DNA from: CAYGZM01 sp964354365
Lineage (GTDB): Bacteria > Planctomycetota > Phycisphaerae > Sedimentisphaerales > Anaerobacaceae
Reading direction: 5' to 3'
DNA length: 20,271 bases
Assembly (NCBI GenBank): GCA_964354365.1
Contig: CAYGZM010000063.1
Location: 1 to 20,271 of the forward strand
How positions within the stretch are numbered: the stretch's first letter is position 1; each line of letters opens with the position of its first letter. The position numbers and the translations under genes are program-made. Below the pieces are notes generated by a model. It worked only from the letters and a program-made list of their open reading frames with translations. It did not search any database and was not told where the DNA came from. This document shows, piece by piece, positions 7,823 through 14,491 of the stretch.

Positions 7823-8365
7823 CTAAAAGTCGATTCCGCGCCGCCCGCCCAGGCCCTGATCGAGCGGATGCTTGACGTTTTTCATCTCCGTCACCAGGTC
7901 CGCCAGGTCCAACAGTTGTTGTGTCGCTCCTCGCCCTGTCAGGACGACCTCCACGCACGGGTCTTTTCTTTCGATGATGCTCTTGATATCCTCGAATTCC
8001 GCAAGGCCCTTGGCAAGGCAAAACACAATCTCATCGAGTATCAGGACATCGTAAAATCTCTTCTCGGCGGTTTGGGCGATTCTCTCGAGCGCCTCTTTGA
8101 TTGCGGTCTGCATTTTGGCGACCGCGCCCTCGTCGTCGAGGGATTTGGACATATCCCAGGGCGCATCGAGCGTCTCGACCCTGATTCTAACGGCGCCCAA
8201 CTGCACCGCGAAGCGCTCGCCAATGTCAAGGCCGGGCGGTTTTAGAAACTGATAGATCAGGACCTTATTGCCCTGGCCCGCGGCGCGCAGCGCCAAGCCG
8301 AACGCCGCCGTCGTTTTGCCCTTGCCGTCGCCGGTATAAATCTGAACAAGGCCTTTCTCAAGCAT
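7823..8365 (-). CDS. cobO: Cob(I)yrinic acid a,c-diamide adenosyltransferase
   Basis: ATP:corrinoid adenosyltransferase of the CobA/CobO/BtuR type, which adds the 5'-deoxyadenosyl group to cob(I)alamin or cobyrinic acid diamide in coenzyme B12 synthesis or salvage. At 180 residues it is typical. It starts KGLVQIYTGDGKGKTTAA, the P-loop being G12-D-G-K-G-K-T-T19, and ends LTGRGATQQLLDLADLVTEM followed by VKHPLDQGLGGRRGIDF, the family signature (usually ARRGIEF). No Shine-Dalgarno sequence is visible, but the N-terminus matches the family exactly, so the ATG at 8365 is kept. ATTATA on the plus strand (TATAAT on minus, 8369-8374) is only 3 bases from the ATG, too close for a normal leaderless start. 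No other cobalamin genes are nearby. Confidence 0.92.
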   Translation of the reverse strand: MLEKGLVQIYTGDGKGKTTAAFGLALRAAGQGNKVLIYQFLKPPGLDIGERFAVQLGAVRIRVETLDAPWDMSKSLDDEGAVAKMQTAIKEALERIAQTAEKRFYDVLILDEIVFCLAKGLAEFEDIKSIIERKDPCVEVVLTGRGATQQLLDLADLVTEMKNVKHPLDQGLGGRRGIDF

Positions 8366-8497
8366 AACATTATACTAAGACCAAAAACCGCCCATTAAAA
8401 GCCAAAAACCTAAAAACAAGGCTCGTGCATAGATGTATTTTTGAGCAACTGCGCTTCTGCCTCAACAACTCCGCGCCCCCGCGCGTCGGACCCGCCA

Positions 8498-8526
8498 TTG
8501 ACATAGGCGCGTCTTGACAATATAGT
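8498..8526 (+). promoter_or_regulatory. Sigma70-type promoter for the DUF3568 lipoprotein gene
   Basis: TTGACA (8498-8503) and TATAGT (8521-8526) are separated by exactly 17 bases. A second TTGACA at 8514-8519 has no good -10 partner. Transcription would start near 8533, at the left edge of the second MITE-like copy, giving a leader of about 125 bases before the ATG at 8659. Confidence 0.65.
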
Positions 8527-8529
8527 GGC

Positions 8530-8632
8530 GGTAATCAACAAACGATTTTTTCTCGGTAGGGTGGGGCTTGCCCCACCGAAGTGGTGGGCTGAAGCCCACC
8601 CTACGTCTAACCTGCAATCTTGCAGAAGCCTT
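8530..8632. repeat. MITE-like element, copy 2, with a large internal hairpin
   Basis: The left block (8530-8553) matches 6538-6561 at 23 of 24 bases, and the right block (8607-8626) matches 6575-6594 at 19 of 20. The left CTGCAA arm is missing. Between the blocks lies a 49-bp palindrome at 8556-8604: GTAGGGTGGG pairs with CCCACCCTAC, with alternative inner hairpins GGTGGGGCTTGCCCCACC and GGTGGGCTGAAGCCCACC. Copy 1 has only TAGGCCTA there, so the core is variable. The element lies wholly in the lipoprotein gene's leader. Confidence 0.7.
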
Positions 8633-8658
8633 ATTTATCAGTAAAAAGGAGAATCAGA

Positions 8659-9048
8659 ATGAAGAATCAACAGGTGATCTTGGCGTTTCTGGCTATTGGA
8701 GCCACAGTTTTGCTTGGGGGTTGTATGCTTGCTGCCGTTGGGGCGGGTGCGGCCGGCACTGTGGCATACGTCAAGGGCGACCTCGAAGCAGTCGAGGCGA
8801 AGAAGCTCGATACCGTTTATGACGCAACGAAGAAGGCGCTCAAGCAGCTTGAGCTGAGTGTCAGCGTGGACACGAAAGACAAAATCTCGGCAACAATCAT
8901 CGCACGTGATTCGAGCGATAAGAAGATTACGGTGAAGCTGAGCGCCGCCACGGAAGATTCAACCAACATATCCATCAGATTCGGTGCGTTCGGCAACGAA
9001 ACGAAATCCGGGATGGTTCTCGACAAGATCAAAGAGAATCTGAAGTAG
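8659..9048 (+). CDS. Small lipoprotein, DUF3568-like
   Basis: A 129-residue probable lipoprotein. The signal peptide runs to the lipobox LGGC with C22 as the lipidated cysteine; the following MLAAVGAGAAGTVAYVKGDL and the pattern of a short alpha/beta domain match DUF3568 proteins, small lipoproteins of unknown function found in planctomycetes and other environmental bacteria. The ATG at 8659 has AAGGAG at 8646-8651. The gene stands alone on the plus strand, facing the DUF4230 gene tail to tail with 34 bases between stops. It has its own strong promoter with a highly structured leader, so post-transcriptional control is possible. Function unknown. Confidence 0.85.
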   Translation: MKNQQVILAFLAIGATVLLGGCMLAAVGAGAAGTVAYVKGDLEAVEAKKLDTVYDATKKALKQLELSVSVDTKDKISATIIARDSSDKKITVKLSAATEDSTNISIRFGAFGNETKSGMVLDKIKENLK

Positions 9049-9082
9049 CCGAGACAGCAGACGTTGTCTTTTCTCACGAGGG

Positions 9083-9772
9083 CTATCTCGAATCAGGGTT
9101 CTGCGCCGAATCTCGGCTTTGGGATACTTCGCCCACCGGCAGCAGTGGCCGTGTTTCCGTATCGGAGGCCTTGGCGATTGATATCTCGGTCGTGTATTCC
9201 GGGTAGGAAAGCGAGACTATTCTCTTGAATGCCATTTTCGTTTTGTCCTGGAGCAGGTCCAGGACGTACAGGTCGTTGACGTTGCTCAGGGCGTTTTCTC
9301 TGGCCTCATCGTCCAGGGCGAGCACCTCCTCGGAGCTGAAGTCATCTATTATGTCGTATTTCCACGAGACGTTCTCGGCCCTTTCCAGCGGCAGTTTGTA
9401 AAACTTCCTGTTGTAGATTTCGCAGCTCAGCACCTTGGGGCTCGGAAGCGCGATCGTGATGAGCTTCCGCGAATCGTCCACCGAGCAATCCAGGCGGTCG
9501 AGGTCGAAGCCGACTTTCAGCTTGGCCGTGTATCGCAGCAGGCCCCTTTTCCAGCGAACCGTAACAATGCCTTTTTTCTGCTCCTTTATTTCCGTAACGC
9601 CCTCGGTTCTGTACTCGAGCACGGCCAATTCCGCTATAGCCTGGATGGACTTGATTAGAAAGGTGGTTGTCTTCGACAAAACCTTAGGTGCGGCGGACAG
9701 CTTCCTGCCTACTACAAAGGCGAGAAAGCCCACCGCCGCCAACACCGCCAAATATAAAATGTCATCCAGCAT
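9083..9772 (-). CDS. DUF4230 domain membrane-anchored protein
   Basis: A 229-residue protein with one N-terminal membrane segment (about 5-22, ILYLAVLAAVGFLAFVVG) and a DUF4230-type domain (about 40-200): SIQAIAELAVLEYRTEG, then the GFDLDRLDC and ITIALPSPKVLSCEI blocks typical of the family. The bulk is likely outside the cytoplasm. Its function is not known. The start codon at 9772 is 6 bases after the stop of the aldolase gene, and its GAGG ribosome site overlaps that stop (TGAGGATATATG), so the two are probably translationally coupled. The C-terminal 30 residues are polar and look disordered. Confidence 0.8.
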   Translation of the reverse strand: MLDDILYLAVLAAVGFLAFVVGRKLSAAPKVLSKTTTFLIKSIQAIAELAVLEYRTEGVTEIKEQKKGIVTVRWKRGLLRYTAKLKVGFDLDRLDCSVDDSRKLITIALPSPKVLSCEIYNRKFYKLPLERAENVSWKYDIIDDFSSEEVLALDDEARENALSNVNDLYVLDLLQDKTKMAFKRIVSLSYPEYTTEISIAKASDTETRPLLPVGEVSQSRDSAQNPDSR

Positions 9773-9778
9773 ATATCC

Positions 9779-10702
9779 TCACGAGCCGACCTTTGAGCAG
9801 TAGGTGAAAAAGCCGATTTGTTCCAGCCGGGCGCAAAGCCCTTCGTATTGCTCATCCGAGAGGGTCCGCAGAGGCAGTCGGCAGGGACCGCAGTCGATGC
9901 CGATGGCCTTCATCACGGCCTTCATCGCCGGCTGGCCGCCGAAATCATCAAACGCCGCCACCATCTCTCTGGCGCGAGACTGAGCGGCCTGCGCGCCGGC
10001 CATATCGCCGGCCTCGTACGCATTGATGACGTCGTGATACACGGGAGCGGCGAAATTATACGTGCTGCCGATCGCGCCGCGAGCGCCGAGAGCCAGAGCG
10101 GCAAGCAGCATCTCATCCCGCCCGAAGAGTATATCGAATCCGCCGCCGGCAAAATCCAGGCATTGCCCGAAGTCCATCATATCTCCATACGTGTACTTCA
10201 ATCCGGCAAGGGTGCTTATCTGCTCGGCGCCTATCTTCAGAAACTCGACCATAGGGAAATACACGCCGCTGTTCCCAGGCTGGTGGTAATAATAGAATGG
10301 TGTATCGGGTGCGGCCGCTGCGACCTCCGCGCAGAATGAAACCAAATCCTCGACCTTCCTCGGCTTAAAGTAGCTCGGCGCCAGAGAGGCTATCGCACGC
10401 GCGCCAACCTTCCTTTGCGCGTGCTCGGCAAGGACCTTAGCCTCCGCCAGCGAATGGTGGCCCACCTGGACAAGTATCGGCAGCGTTTTGCCCGCGACGG
10501 CCTTCCACCTCTCGGCCACTTCCATCCGCTCGGACGTGCTAAGCGATATCCCTTCTCCCGTCGAGCCGCAGACGAAGACCGCTTTGACGCCGTTGTCCTT
10601 CAGGCATTGGGCCTGCCTTTCAATTACGTCGAGATTCAGGCCGCCGTCCGCGTGCATCGGGGTATGCGGAGCGGCAATAAGACCCGTTAAATGCTCTTTC
10701 AT
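9779..10702 (-). CDS. N-acetylneuraminate lyase-type aldolase (DHDPS/NAL family)
   Basis: A 307-residue class I aldolase of the dihydrodipicolinate synthase/N-acetylneuraminate lyase family, which splits or forms 2-keto acids from pyruvate through a Schiff base. Visible residues: GSTGEG at 46-51, Tyr in YYYHQPGNSGV (137-147), the Schiff-base lysine K169 in LAGLKYTYGDMM, GRDE at 194-197 and GAIGSTYN at 209-216. The G-x-DE plus GSTYN combination is that of sialic acid lyases rather than DapA, so Neu5Ac to ManNAc plus pyruvate is the best guess; related sugar-acid aldolases cannot be excluded. AGAGGTG sits about 10 bases ahead of the ATG at 10702. No nanE, nanK or sialic acid transporter is adjacent. 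It leads the DUF4230 gene. Confidence 0.87.
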   Translation of the reverse strand: MKEHLTGLIAAPHTPMHADGGLNLDVIERQAQCLKDNGVKAVFVCGSTGEGISLSTSERMEVAERWKAVAGKTLPILVQVGHHSLAEAKVLAEHAQRKVGARAIASLAPSYFKPRKVEDLVSFCAEVAAAAPDTPFYYYHQPGNSGVYFPMVEFLKIGAEQISTLAGLKYTYGDMMDFGQCLDFAGGGFDILFGRDEMLLAALALGARGAIGSTYNFAAPVYHDVINAYEAGDMAGAQAAQSRAREMVAAFDDFGGQPAMKAVMKAIGIDCGPCRLPLRTLSDEQYEGLCARLEQIGFFTYCSKVGS

Positions 10703-10743
10703 CCAATAGCACCTCTTTTTCTGCTCGAAAGATGTTCACAGTA

Positions 10744-10772
10744 AGCATAAGCCCTCTACACTGCTGCGCCAA
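10744..10772 (-). promoter_or_regulatory. Possible promoter for the aldolase/DUF4230 pair
   Basis: On the minus strand TTGGCG (10767-10772) and TATGCT (10744-10749) are spaced by 17 bases, 42 bases ahead of the ATG at 10702. Each box differs from consensus at two positions, so support is moderate. Confidence 0.35.
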
Positions 10773-10840
10773 GCTCAAAGTCCGACTTGTCGCAGAGCAA
10801 ACGGGGACTCAGGCAATGTCTGGCGTCAATTAAGAATCCT

Positions 10841-10869
10841 TTGTGCGCGTACTATTTATCTGGTAAACT
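10841..10869 (+). promoter_or_regulatory. Weak candidate promoter before the chimeric gene
   Basis: TTGTGC (10841-10846) and TAAACT (10864-10869) are spaced by 17 bases, 37 bases ahead of the ATG at 10906. Both boxes are imperfect. If real, the fusion gene below is still transcribed. Confidence 0.27.
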
Positions 10870-10905
10870 TCGATCCTGGAAGCTGAAGGCTGCAAGGAGA
10901 ATACT

Positions 10906-11178
10906 ATGTTGATAGTCCATGTTCACGTACACGTCAAGCCCGATCAGGTCGGGGTCTTCAAGGCTGCAACGCTCCAGAACGCTCGCAACAGCGTGCAGGA
11001 CCTGTGCGCAGCATTGAAGGTCCAGCCGTTGACCCAATTCGGCCTTAAAGAGCAGGATTTTCCGCAGGTTGTGGCGAAAGCTCAGAAATCAAGCAGTATG
11101 AAAGGCAACCCGATTGCCTTGACCGACGGCGAATTGACTCAGATCCTGTATAGGGCCTGTGGACAAACCTGGCAGTAA
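10906..11178 (+). pseudogene. In-frame chimera: start of an ABM monooxygenase joined to the end of an iron alcohol dehydrogenase
   Basis: The 90-residue product joins two unrelated families. Residues 1-31 (starting MLIVHVHVHVKPDQV, ending NARNSVQ) match the first third of a small antibiotic-biosynthesis-monooxygenase (ABM) protein, normally about 100 residues. Residues 32-90 (starting DLCAALKVQPL, with SSSMKGNPIALTD and ELTQILYRA) match the extreme C-terminus of iron-containing alcohol dehydrogenases, normally about 380 residues. The junction falls near 10996-11002. AAGGAG at 10894-10899 precedes the ATG, so the start region is intact. The simplest reading is a deletion between two adjacent same-strand genes that removed the rest of the ABM gene and most of the dehydrogenase. 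The product lacks both active sites and is probably non-functional, although the frame is open. Family matches are by recognition, not search. Confidence 0.7.
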
Positions 11179-11211
11179 TACCGCGATTCGTAAATCTCGC
11201 TACTATAAAGA

Positions 11212-11235
11212 CTTCTGCAATTTTGCAGAAGCCTT
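11212..11235. repeat. MITE-like element, solo right end
   Basis: CTGCAATTTTGCAGAAGCCTT at 11215-11235 matches the right ends at 6580-6600 and 8612-8632 (CTGCAATYTTGCAGAMGCCTT). With the preceding CTT it forms a 9-bp stem CTTCTGCAA/TTGCAGAAG (11212-11231). It lies 33 bases after the chimeric gene's stop; there is no T tract, so terminator activity is doubtful. Confidence 0.6.
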
Positions 11236-11467
11236 ACATACGACAGGTAGCTTAGTCAATGCCCTTGCCCTCGCGATGGCCCATTTCTGATAGTGCTTTA
11301 GCCATAAAATCGGTGTTTGGAGCAAGTTGCGGTGTTCTGGCGCGTCTCTTATGCAGATTCGAAGGCTTATGTTGCCGTTTGAGGGCAAAATAACAATGGC
11401 CGAGTACGCTGGCGCGGCCTTTTTGGCCAATTGTGGGCGCACGCCCATAACTCCGTAATTATCCGTC

Positions 11468-11539
11468 ACAAGCCCCGACCGCAAGGGAGGGGGTATATTA
11501 CTCACGGTCTTCATCCCGGCGCTTACGCTTCGGGCTTGT
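11468..11539. repeat. Inverted pair of ACAAGCCC-type planctomycete repeats
   Basis: ACAAGCCC at 11468-11475 is the exact complement of GGGCTTGT at 11532-11539, and similarity continues inward: one side reads CGACCGCAAGGGAGGG, the other, on the opposite strand, GAAGCGTAAGCGCCGGG. The unit resembles the dispersed ACAAGCCCGAAGCG-type repeat that I associate with planctomycete genomes. Two facing copies enclose about 22 bases of AT-rich DNA. Confidence 0.5.
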
Positions 11540-11662
11540 AGCATTATGGTGGTTTGCGCCACGCCGGCAAGCTCATCGCCGCTCGGCTGGAAAACGCATA
11601 ACGCAATGCGGCCTGCGGCTGGGTTCTTCTTTCCCCCTTGGCGCCTTCGTGGCGAATCACTC

Positions 11663-12553
11663 CTACGTCATCGCAATAATCTTATCTATCCGCCCGGATA
11701 GCTCCGTCAAGTAGGCCTCGTCGCCCCCGCCTAGCTCAGGCGTCAGGAACCCATTGTACTCGATTTCCTCCAGCGCCCGGCGAACCTCCGGCCAGCTCAC
11801 GTCGCCCTCAAGCAGATTCTTCCACTGGTAGCCCTGGCGTTTGAAGTCCTTTAGATGAATCTTCACTATCCGCTTGCCGAGCGTCCGAATCCAGTCCTGC
11901 GAGTACCCGTAGATGACCACGTTCCCTATATCGAAATAGGCTTTAAGCCACGGGCTCTCGAACTGATCGACGTACCGCGCAAACTCCAACGGGCTCAGCA
12001 GGAACTTGTTCCATACGTTCTCGACCGCGATGATGACCTCAAGCTCCTTCGCCAGCGGGAGCAGCTTGCGAATATGCTCCTGCGACCGCTTGTACGCATC
12101 GCCGTACCCCACCGTTTCGGTCACAATCGCCGGCACTAACAGCACCGCATCGGCCCCAAGCGCCTTGGCGCTGCGCAAAGCGGTCTCCATCCCCGCCAGG
12201 CCCTTCTCAATCACCTTCGGGTCCGGGTCGGAAAACGGCGCTCCCCACCCTCCATAGACTATCGAGTGAATCGGCACCCCCGCATCACGCGCCAGCTTGC
12301 CTAACTGCCGTGCTGCATCGAGGTCGTCCATAGGATTGCCCTCAATCCCCTCGTACCCGCACTTCTTCGCCAATTTGAATTTGTCCGCGTCTGAGAGGTC
12401 TTTCGGCAGCATACCGATTTGCAGCGCTTTATGCAGTTTGGCGCCGCCTTTTTTTTGCTCCGCTCGGCCACCCCGGCTCAGCAGACCCACGCCCAGACCG
12501 GCCGCCGCCGTGTACCTAAGAAAACTGCGACGTTCCATTATTCCGGCTTCCAT
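11663..12553 (-). CDS. Tat-exported sugar phosphate isomerase/epimerase-like TIM barrel
   Basis: A 296-residue xylose-isomerase-like TIM-barrel protein (AP endonuclease family 2 fold). A twin-arginine signal lies at residues 7-31 (ERRSFLRYTAAAGLGVGLL), so export is likely. Putative metal ligands are E178 (IIAVEN), D208 (AYFDIGN), H233 (KIHLKDF) and E273 (LTPELGG), the usual set of this family, which isomerises or epimerises sugars; the substrate is unknown. The ATG at 12553 is chosen because GGAG (12562-12565) lies 8 bases ahead; an ATG at 12538 would also keep the RR motif, and one at 12571 has no ribosome site. It stands alone, divergent from the ParA-CBM gene. Exported members of this family are typical of planctomycetes; the pairing with Tat aldo/keto reductases suggests periplasmic sugar chemistry (inference). 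Confidence 0.88.
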   Translation of the reverse strand: MEAGIMERRSFLRYTAAAGLGVGLLSRGGRAEQKKGGAKLHKALQIGMLPKDLSDADKFKLAKKCGYEGIEGNPMDDLDAARQLGKLARDAGVPIHSIVYGGWGAPFSDPDPKVIEKGLAGMETALRSAKALGADAVLLVPAIVTETVGYGDAYKRSQEHIRKLLPLAKELEVIIAVENVWNKFLLSPLEFARYVDQFESPWLKAYFDIGNVVIYGYSQDWIRTLGKRIVKIHLKDFKRQGYQWKNLLEGDVSWPEVRRALEEIEYNGFLTPELGGGDEAYLTELSGRIDKIIAMT

Positions 12554-12947
12554 AGTTCGTTCTCCAAGCATCGTTAGTCATTTCTGAGCCGGCCCACCGG
12601 CTCAACAAGTCCAGGTCAATATACCACTTCCACGCGATAATCCAAGCCGAAAACCCGCGAATTACCGGACAGAGATGTCCCACCGGCATTTTCAGGACCC
12701 TCTGACACCAACGGGAACGCAACATGCCTCCGCTTGCCTCGTGACCCAGGCAACGCCCGAAAAACCAATGCAAATCATACTGTCGGTCATCCTTTTTATC
12801 GGCCCGTCCCATAAAAAGATAAAGTTTTTTTGTCCCTTTGCCGAATAAGATTACAGGGTATTGAATTGTTCTTACAGCGTCGAAAAGGCGCTTTCAGGAG
12901 CCTATAACGGGCCTTTCGGCCGACCCGGTGGAAGCTGGAGACTTACT
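12554..12947. other. Divergent intergenic region, isomerase and parA-CBM genes
   Basis: It separates two divergent genes and holds a perfect 8-bp hairpin TGAGCCGG/CCGGCTCA with loop CCCA (12585-12604), a minus-strand promoter candidate (12618-12645), and an AT-rich stretch (about 12805-12870) likely to carry the parA promoter, although no clear -35/-10 pair could be picked. No gene is supported inside it. Confidence 0.5.
12618..12645 (-). promoter_or_regulatory. Candidate promoter for the Tat isomerase gene
   Basis: On the minus strand TTGGAT (12640-12645) and TATATT (12618-12623) are 16 bases apart. The start would be near 12611, so the hairpin at 12585-12604 would open the leader RNA or act as an operator. 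Confidence 0.38.
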
Positions 12948-14261
12948 ATGAGAACAGTGGCAATCGTTAATCAAAAGGGTGGTTGTGGCAAAACAACGGT
13001 ATCGATAAATCTGGCAAGCGCACTGGCCGAGGCCGGCCAGAAAGTCCTGCTCGTCGATATGGATCCGCAGTCCCACTGTGCCGTCGGGCTGGCCGTGCCC
13101 GAACAACAGATCGAACAGAGCATCTACGACGTCCTTATCAGCACAAGCAGAAACGAACCCATAAAGCTCACCGAGATACTCTGGCAGATCAGCGATAACC
13201 TCGAGCTTGCCCCCGCAAGCATAGACCTCTCCGCTTTCGAGCAGCAAATGGCCGGCATCGCCGACCGCGAGTGCTGCCTTAGAGACGCCGTCGAACAGGT
13301 CAAGGATGACTACGATTTCACAATTATCGATTGCCCGCCGGCCGTCGGCCTGCTTACCTTCAACGCCCTCCGCGCCGCAACGGACGTCATCGTACCCGTC
13401 GAGACCGGGTATTTCGCCCTCCACGGACTCAGCAAACAGCTCGAAACACTCAGCATTCTGTGCAAGCGATGCAGCCAGCACGTCAAGGTCAAGGTCCTGG
13501 CCAGTATGTACGACATAAGAACAAAAATGGCCAGGGAAATCCTCGCCGAGCTGCGGGAGCACTTCGCCGACAAGATGTTCACCACAATCGTCAACTTCAA
13601 TACCAAGATCAAAGAGGCCGCCAGCTTCGGCCAGCCCATCTGCGAATACGACCCTGCCAGTAAGGGCCAGAAAGATTTCGAGGCCCTGGCCCAGGAAGTT
13701 GTAGGCGTCCGCGTGAAAGAGCAGCGCCACGAATTCGTCAACTCGCTCGCGGACCAGCTCGAATCAATCAGTGCAACGGCCGATGAGCTGCTGCGAATCG
13801 CAAAGCCGCCCATCGAGATTGCCGAAGCTCCCCGGACCGAGCACGCCCGCCCCAAAATCCAGCCCGAAGAGCAGAAGCCTGTCACCGTCGCCGCCCAGCC
13901 GGCTGCAAAGCAGGTGCAGGCCAGCGCACCCAGCCGACCCGAGCCGACCCCAATGGACACCGACGCCAAGCTCTCAGACTATTACGGCGTCAATCAGGTA
14001 AGCGACGCAGTCGTCTTCGTCACGCTCTACCCCAGGGCCCAGAGCGTTCAGATCGCCGGCGACTTCAACAACTGGCAGCCCGGCGATACCCCAATGCAAA
14101 AGGTCGGGCAAAGCGGGGTATGGCAGACAAAGATCAAGCTGCCGCAAGGAAAATATCGGTACCGCCTCGTGGTTGACGGCCAGTGGCAGCAGGACCCTTA
14201 CAACGAGCGCACTGAGATAAATCCCTTCGGCGAATACAACTCAGTCCTTGAAGTGAAATAG
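12948..14261 (+). CDS. ParA-family ATPase fused to a glycogen-binding (CBM48/AMPK-beta) domain
   Basis: A 437-residue two-part protein. Residues 1-255 are a ParA/Soj ATPase: deviant Walker A KGGCGKTT (10-17, both K10 and K15), VDMDPQ (36-41, switch I), and Walker B TIIDCPPAVG (125-134). Residues about 256-350 are a Pro/Ala/Glu-rich linker beginning with a short helical stretch. Residues 355-436 form a CBM48-type domain: VQIAGDFNNWQPGD with W376, GVW (W392), GKYRYRLVVDGQW (W413) and NSVLEV, i.e. the tryptophans that bind alpha-glucan in AMPK-beta domains. ParA ATPases position DNA or cytoplasmic cargo on the nucleoid; the CBM would bind glycogen-like polymer. Cargo positioning is therefore inferred. 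The ATG at 12948 follows CTGGAG at 12935-12940; the frame is open further upstream but without homology. No parB is adjacent. It is the only intact gene between the isomerase and the second reductase. Confidence 0.9.
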   Translation: MRTVAIVNQKGGCGKTTVSINLASALAEAGQKVLLVDMDPQSHCAVGLAVPEQQIEQSIYDVLISTSRNEPIKLTEILWQISDNLELAPASIDLSAFEQQMAGIADRECCLRDAVEQVKDDYDFTIIDCPPAVGLLTFNALRAATDVIVPVETGYFALHGLSKQLETLSILCKRCSQHVKVKVLASMYDIRTKMAREILAELREHFADKMFTTIVNFNTKIKEAASFGQPICEYDPASKGQKDFEALAQEVVGVRVKEQRHEFVNSLADQLESISATADELLRIAKPPIEIAEAPRTEHARPKIQPEEQKPVTVAAQPAAKQVQASAPSRPEPTPMDTDAKLSDYYGVNQVSDAVVFVTLYPRAQSVQIAGDFNNWQPGDTPMQKVGQSGVWQTKIKLPQGKYRYRLVVDGQWQQDPYNERTEINPFGEYNSVLEVK

Positions 14262-14263
14262 CG

Positions 14264-14474
14264 ATTACGCCCGATCGTCGGAAGGAGCAGGCGATCCACG
14301 ACCATTTTGAGAGGCGTTTGGAGGAGGGGCTGCGGGTGATAAAACAGAACTGCTGCAAGCGTAAGTACAGGGTTGCGATGGTCGCTCGCCGTCGGGGGGC
14401 GTCTGTTGGGCTGTTACAGCCGTGCAGCGGGTTCCTTCAAGACGGACGTGGTGCAGAACTCATTTAGGATTTGA
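14264..14474 (+). pseudogene. Transposase remnant with a frameshift
   Basis: The DNA directly after parA-CBM translates without an intact frame but with a clear transposase pattern. One frame gives RRKEQAIHDHFERRLEEGL and then IKQNCCKRKY; after a shift near 14390-14400 the next frame gives GRLLGCYSRAAGSFKTDVV before a stop at 14472-14474. The order (helix with H-x-x-FE-x-R, then GRLL...SRAAG-F) is that of the mid-region of IS4/IS1634-type DDE transposases. Neither the DDE residues nor inverted repeats remain. The remnant ends just before the ribosome site of the next gene. Confidence 0.6.
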
Positions 14475-14491
14475 AGGATAAGGAGTGCATT

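Larger units (their letters stand above)
11179..11662. other. Gene-free region with two repeat families
   Basis: No gene is supported. A 119-codon minus-strand frame at 11203-11562 starts with GTG, has no ribosome site, and runs through the two repeats below, so it is read as chance. The region holds the solo end of the MITE-like element (11212-11235) and an inverted pair of ACAAGCCC repeats (11468-11539). Confidence 0.55.

Noticed and set aside
8366..8374. TATAAT just ahead of cobO as a leaderless promoter
   Set aside because: Only 3 bases separate it from the ATG, too few for transcription to start at the A, and no matching -35 box is seen.
11203..11562. A 119-codon minus-strand open frame starting GTG
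   Set aside because: It has no ribosome site, no known domain, and spans the ACAAGCCC repeat pair and the MITE-like end, so it appears to arise from repeats.
12861..12947. A 29-residue N-terminal extension of the ParA-CBM protein
   Set aside because: The extension has no homology to ParA proteins, whereas the ATG at 12948 has a good ribosome site and places the Walker A motif at the usual position.
12894..13730. A 278-codon open frame on the minus strand
   Set aside because: It lies opposite the ParA domain with its intact Walker motifs; the frame is a shadow of that gene's codon bias.
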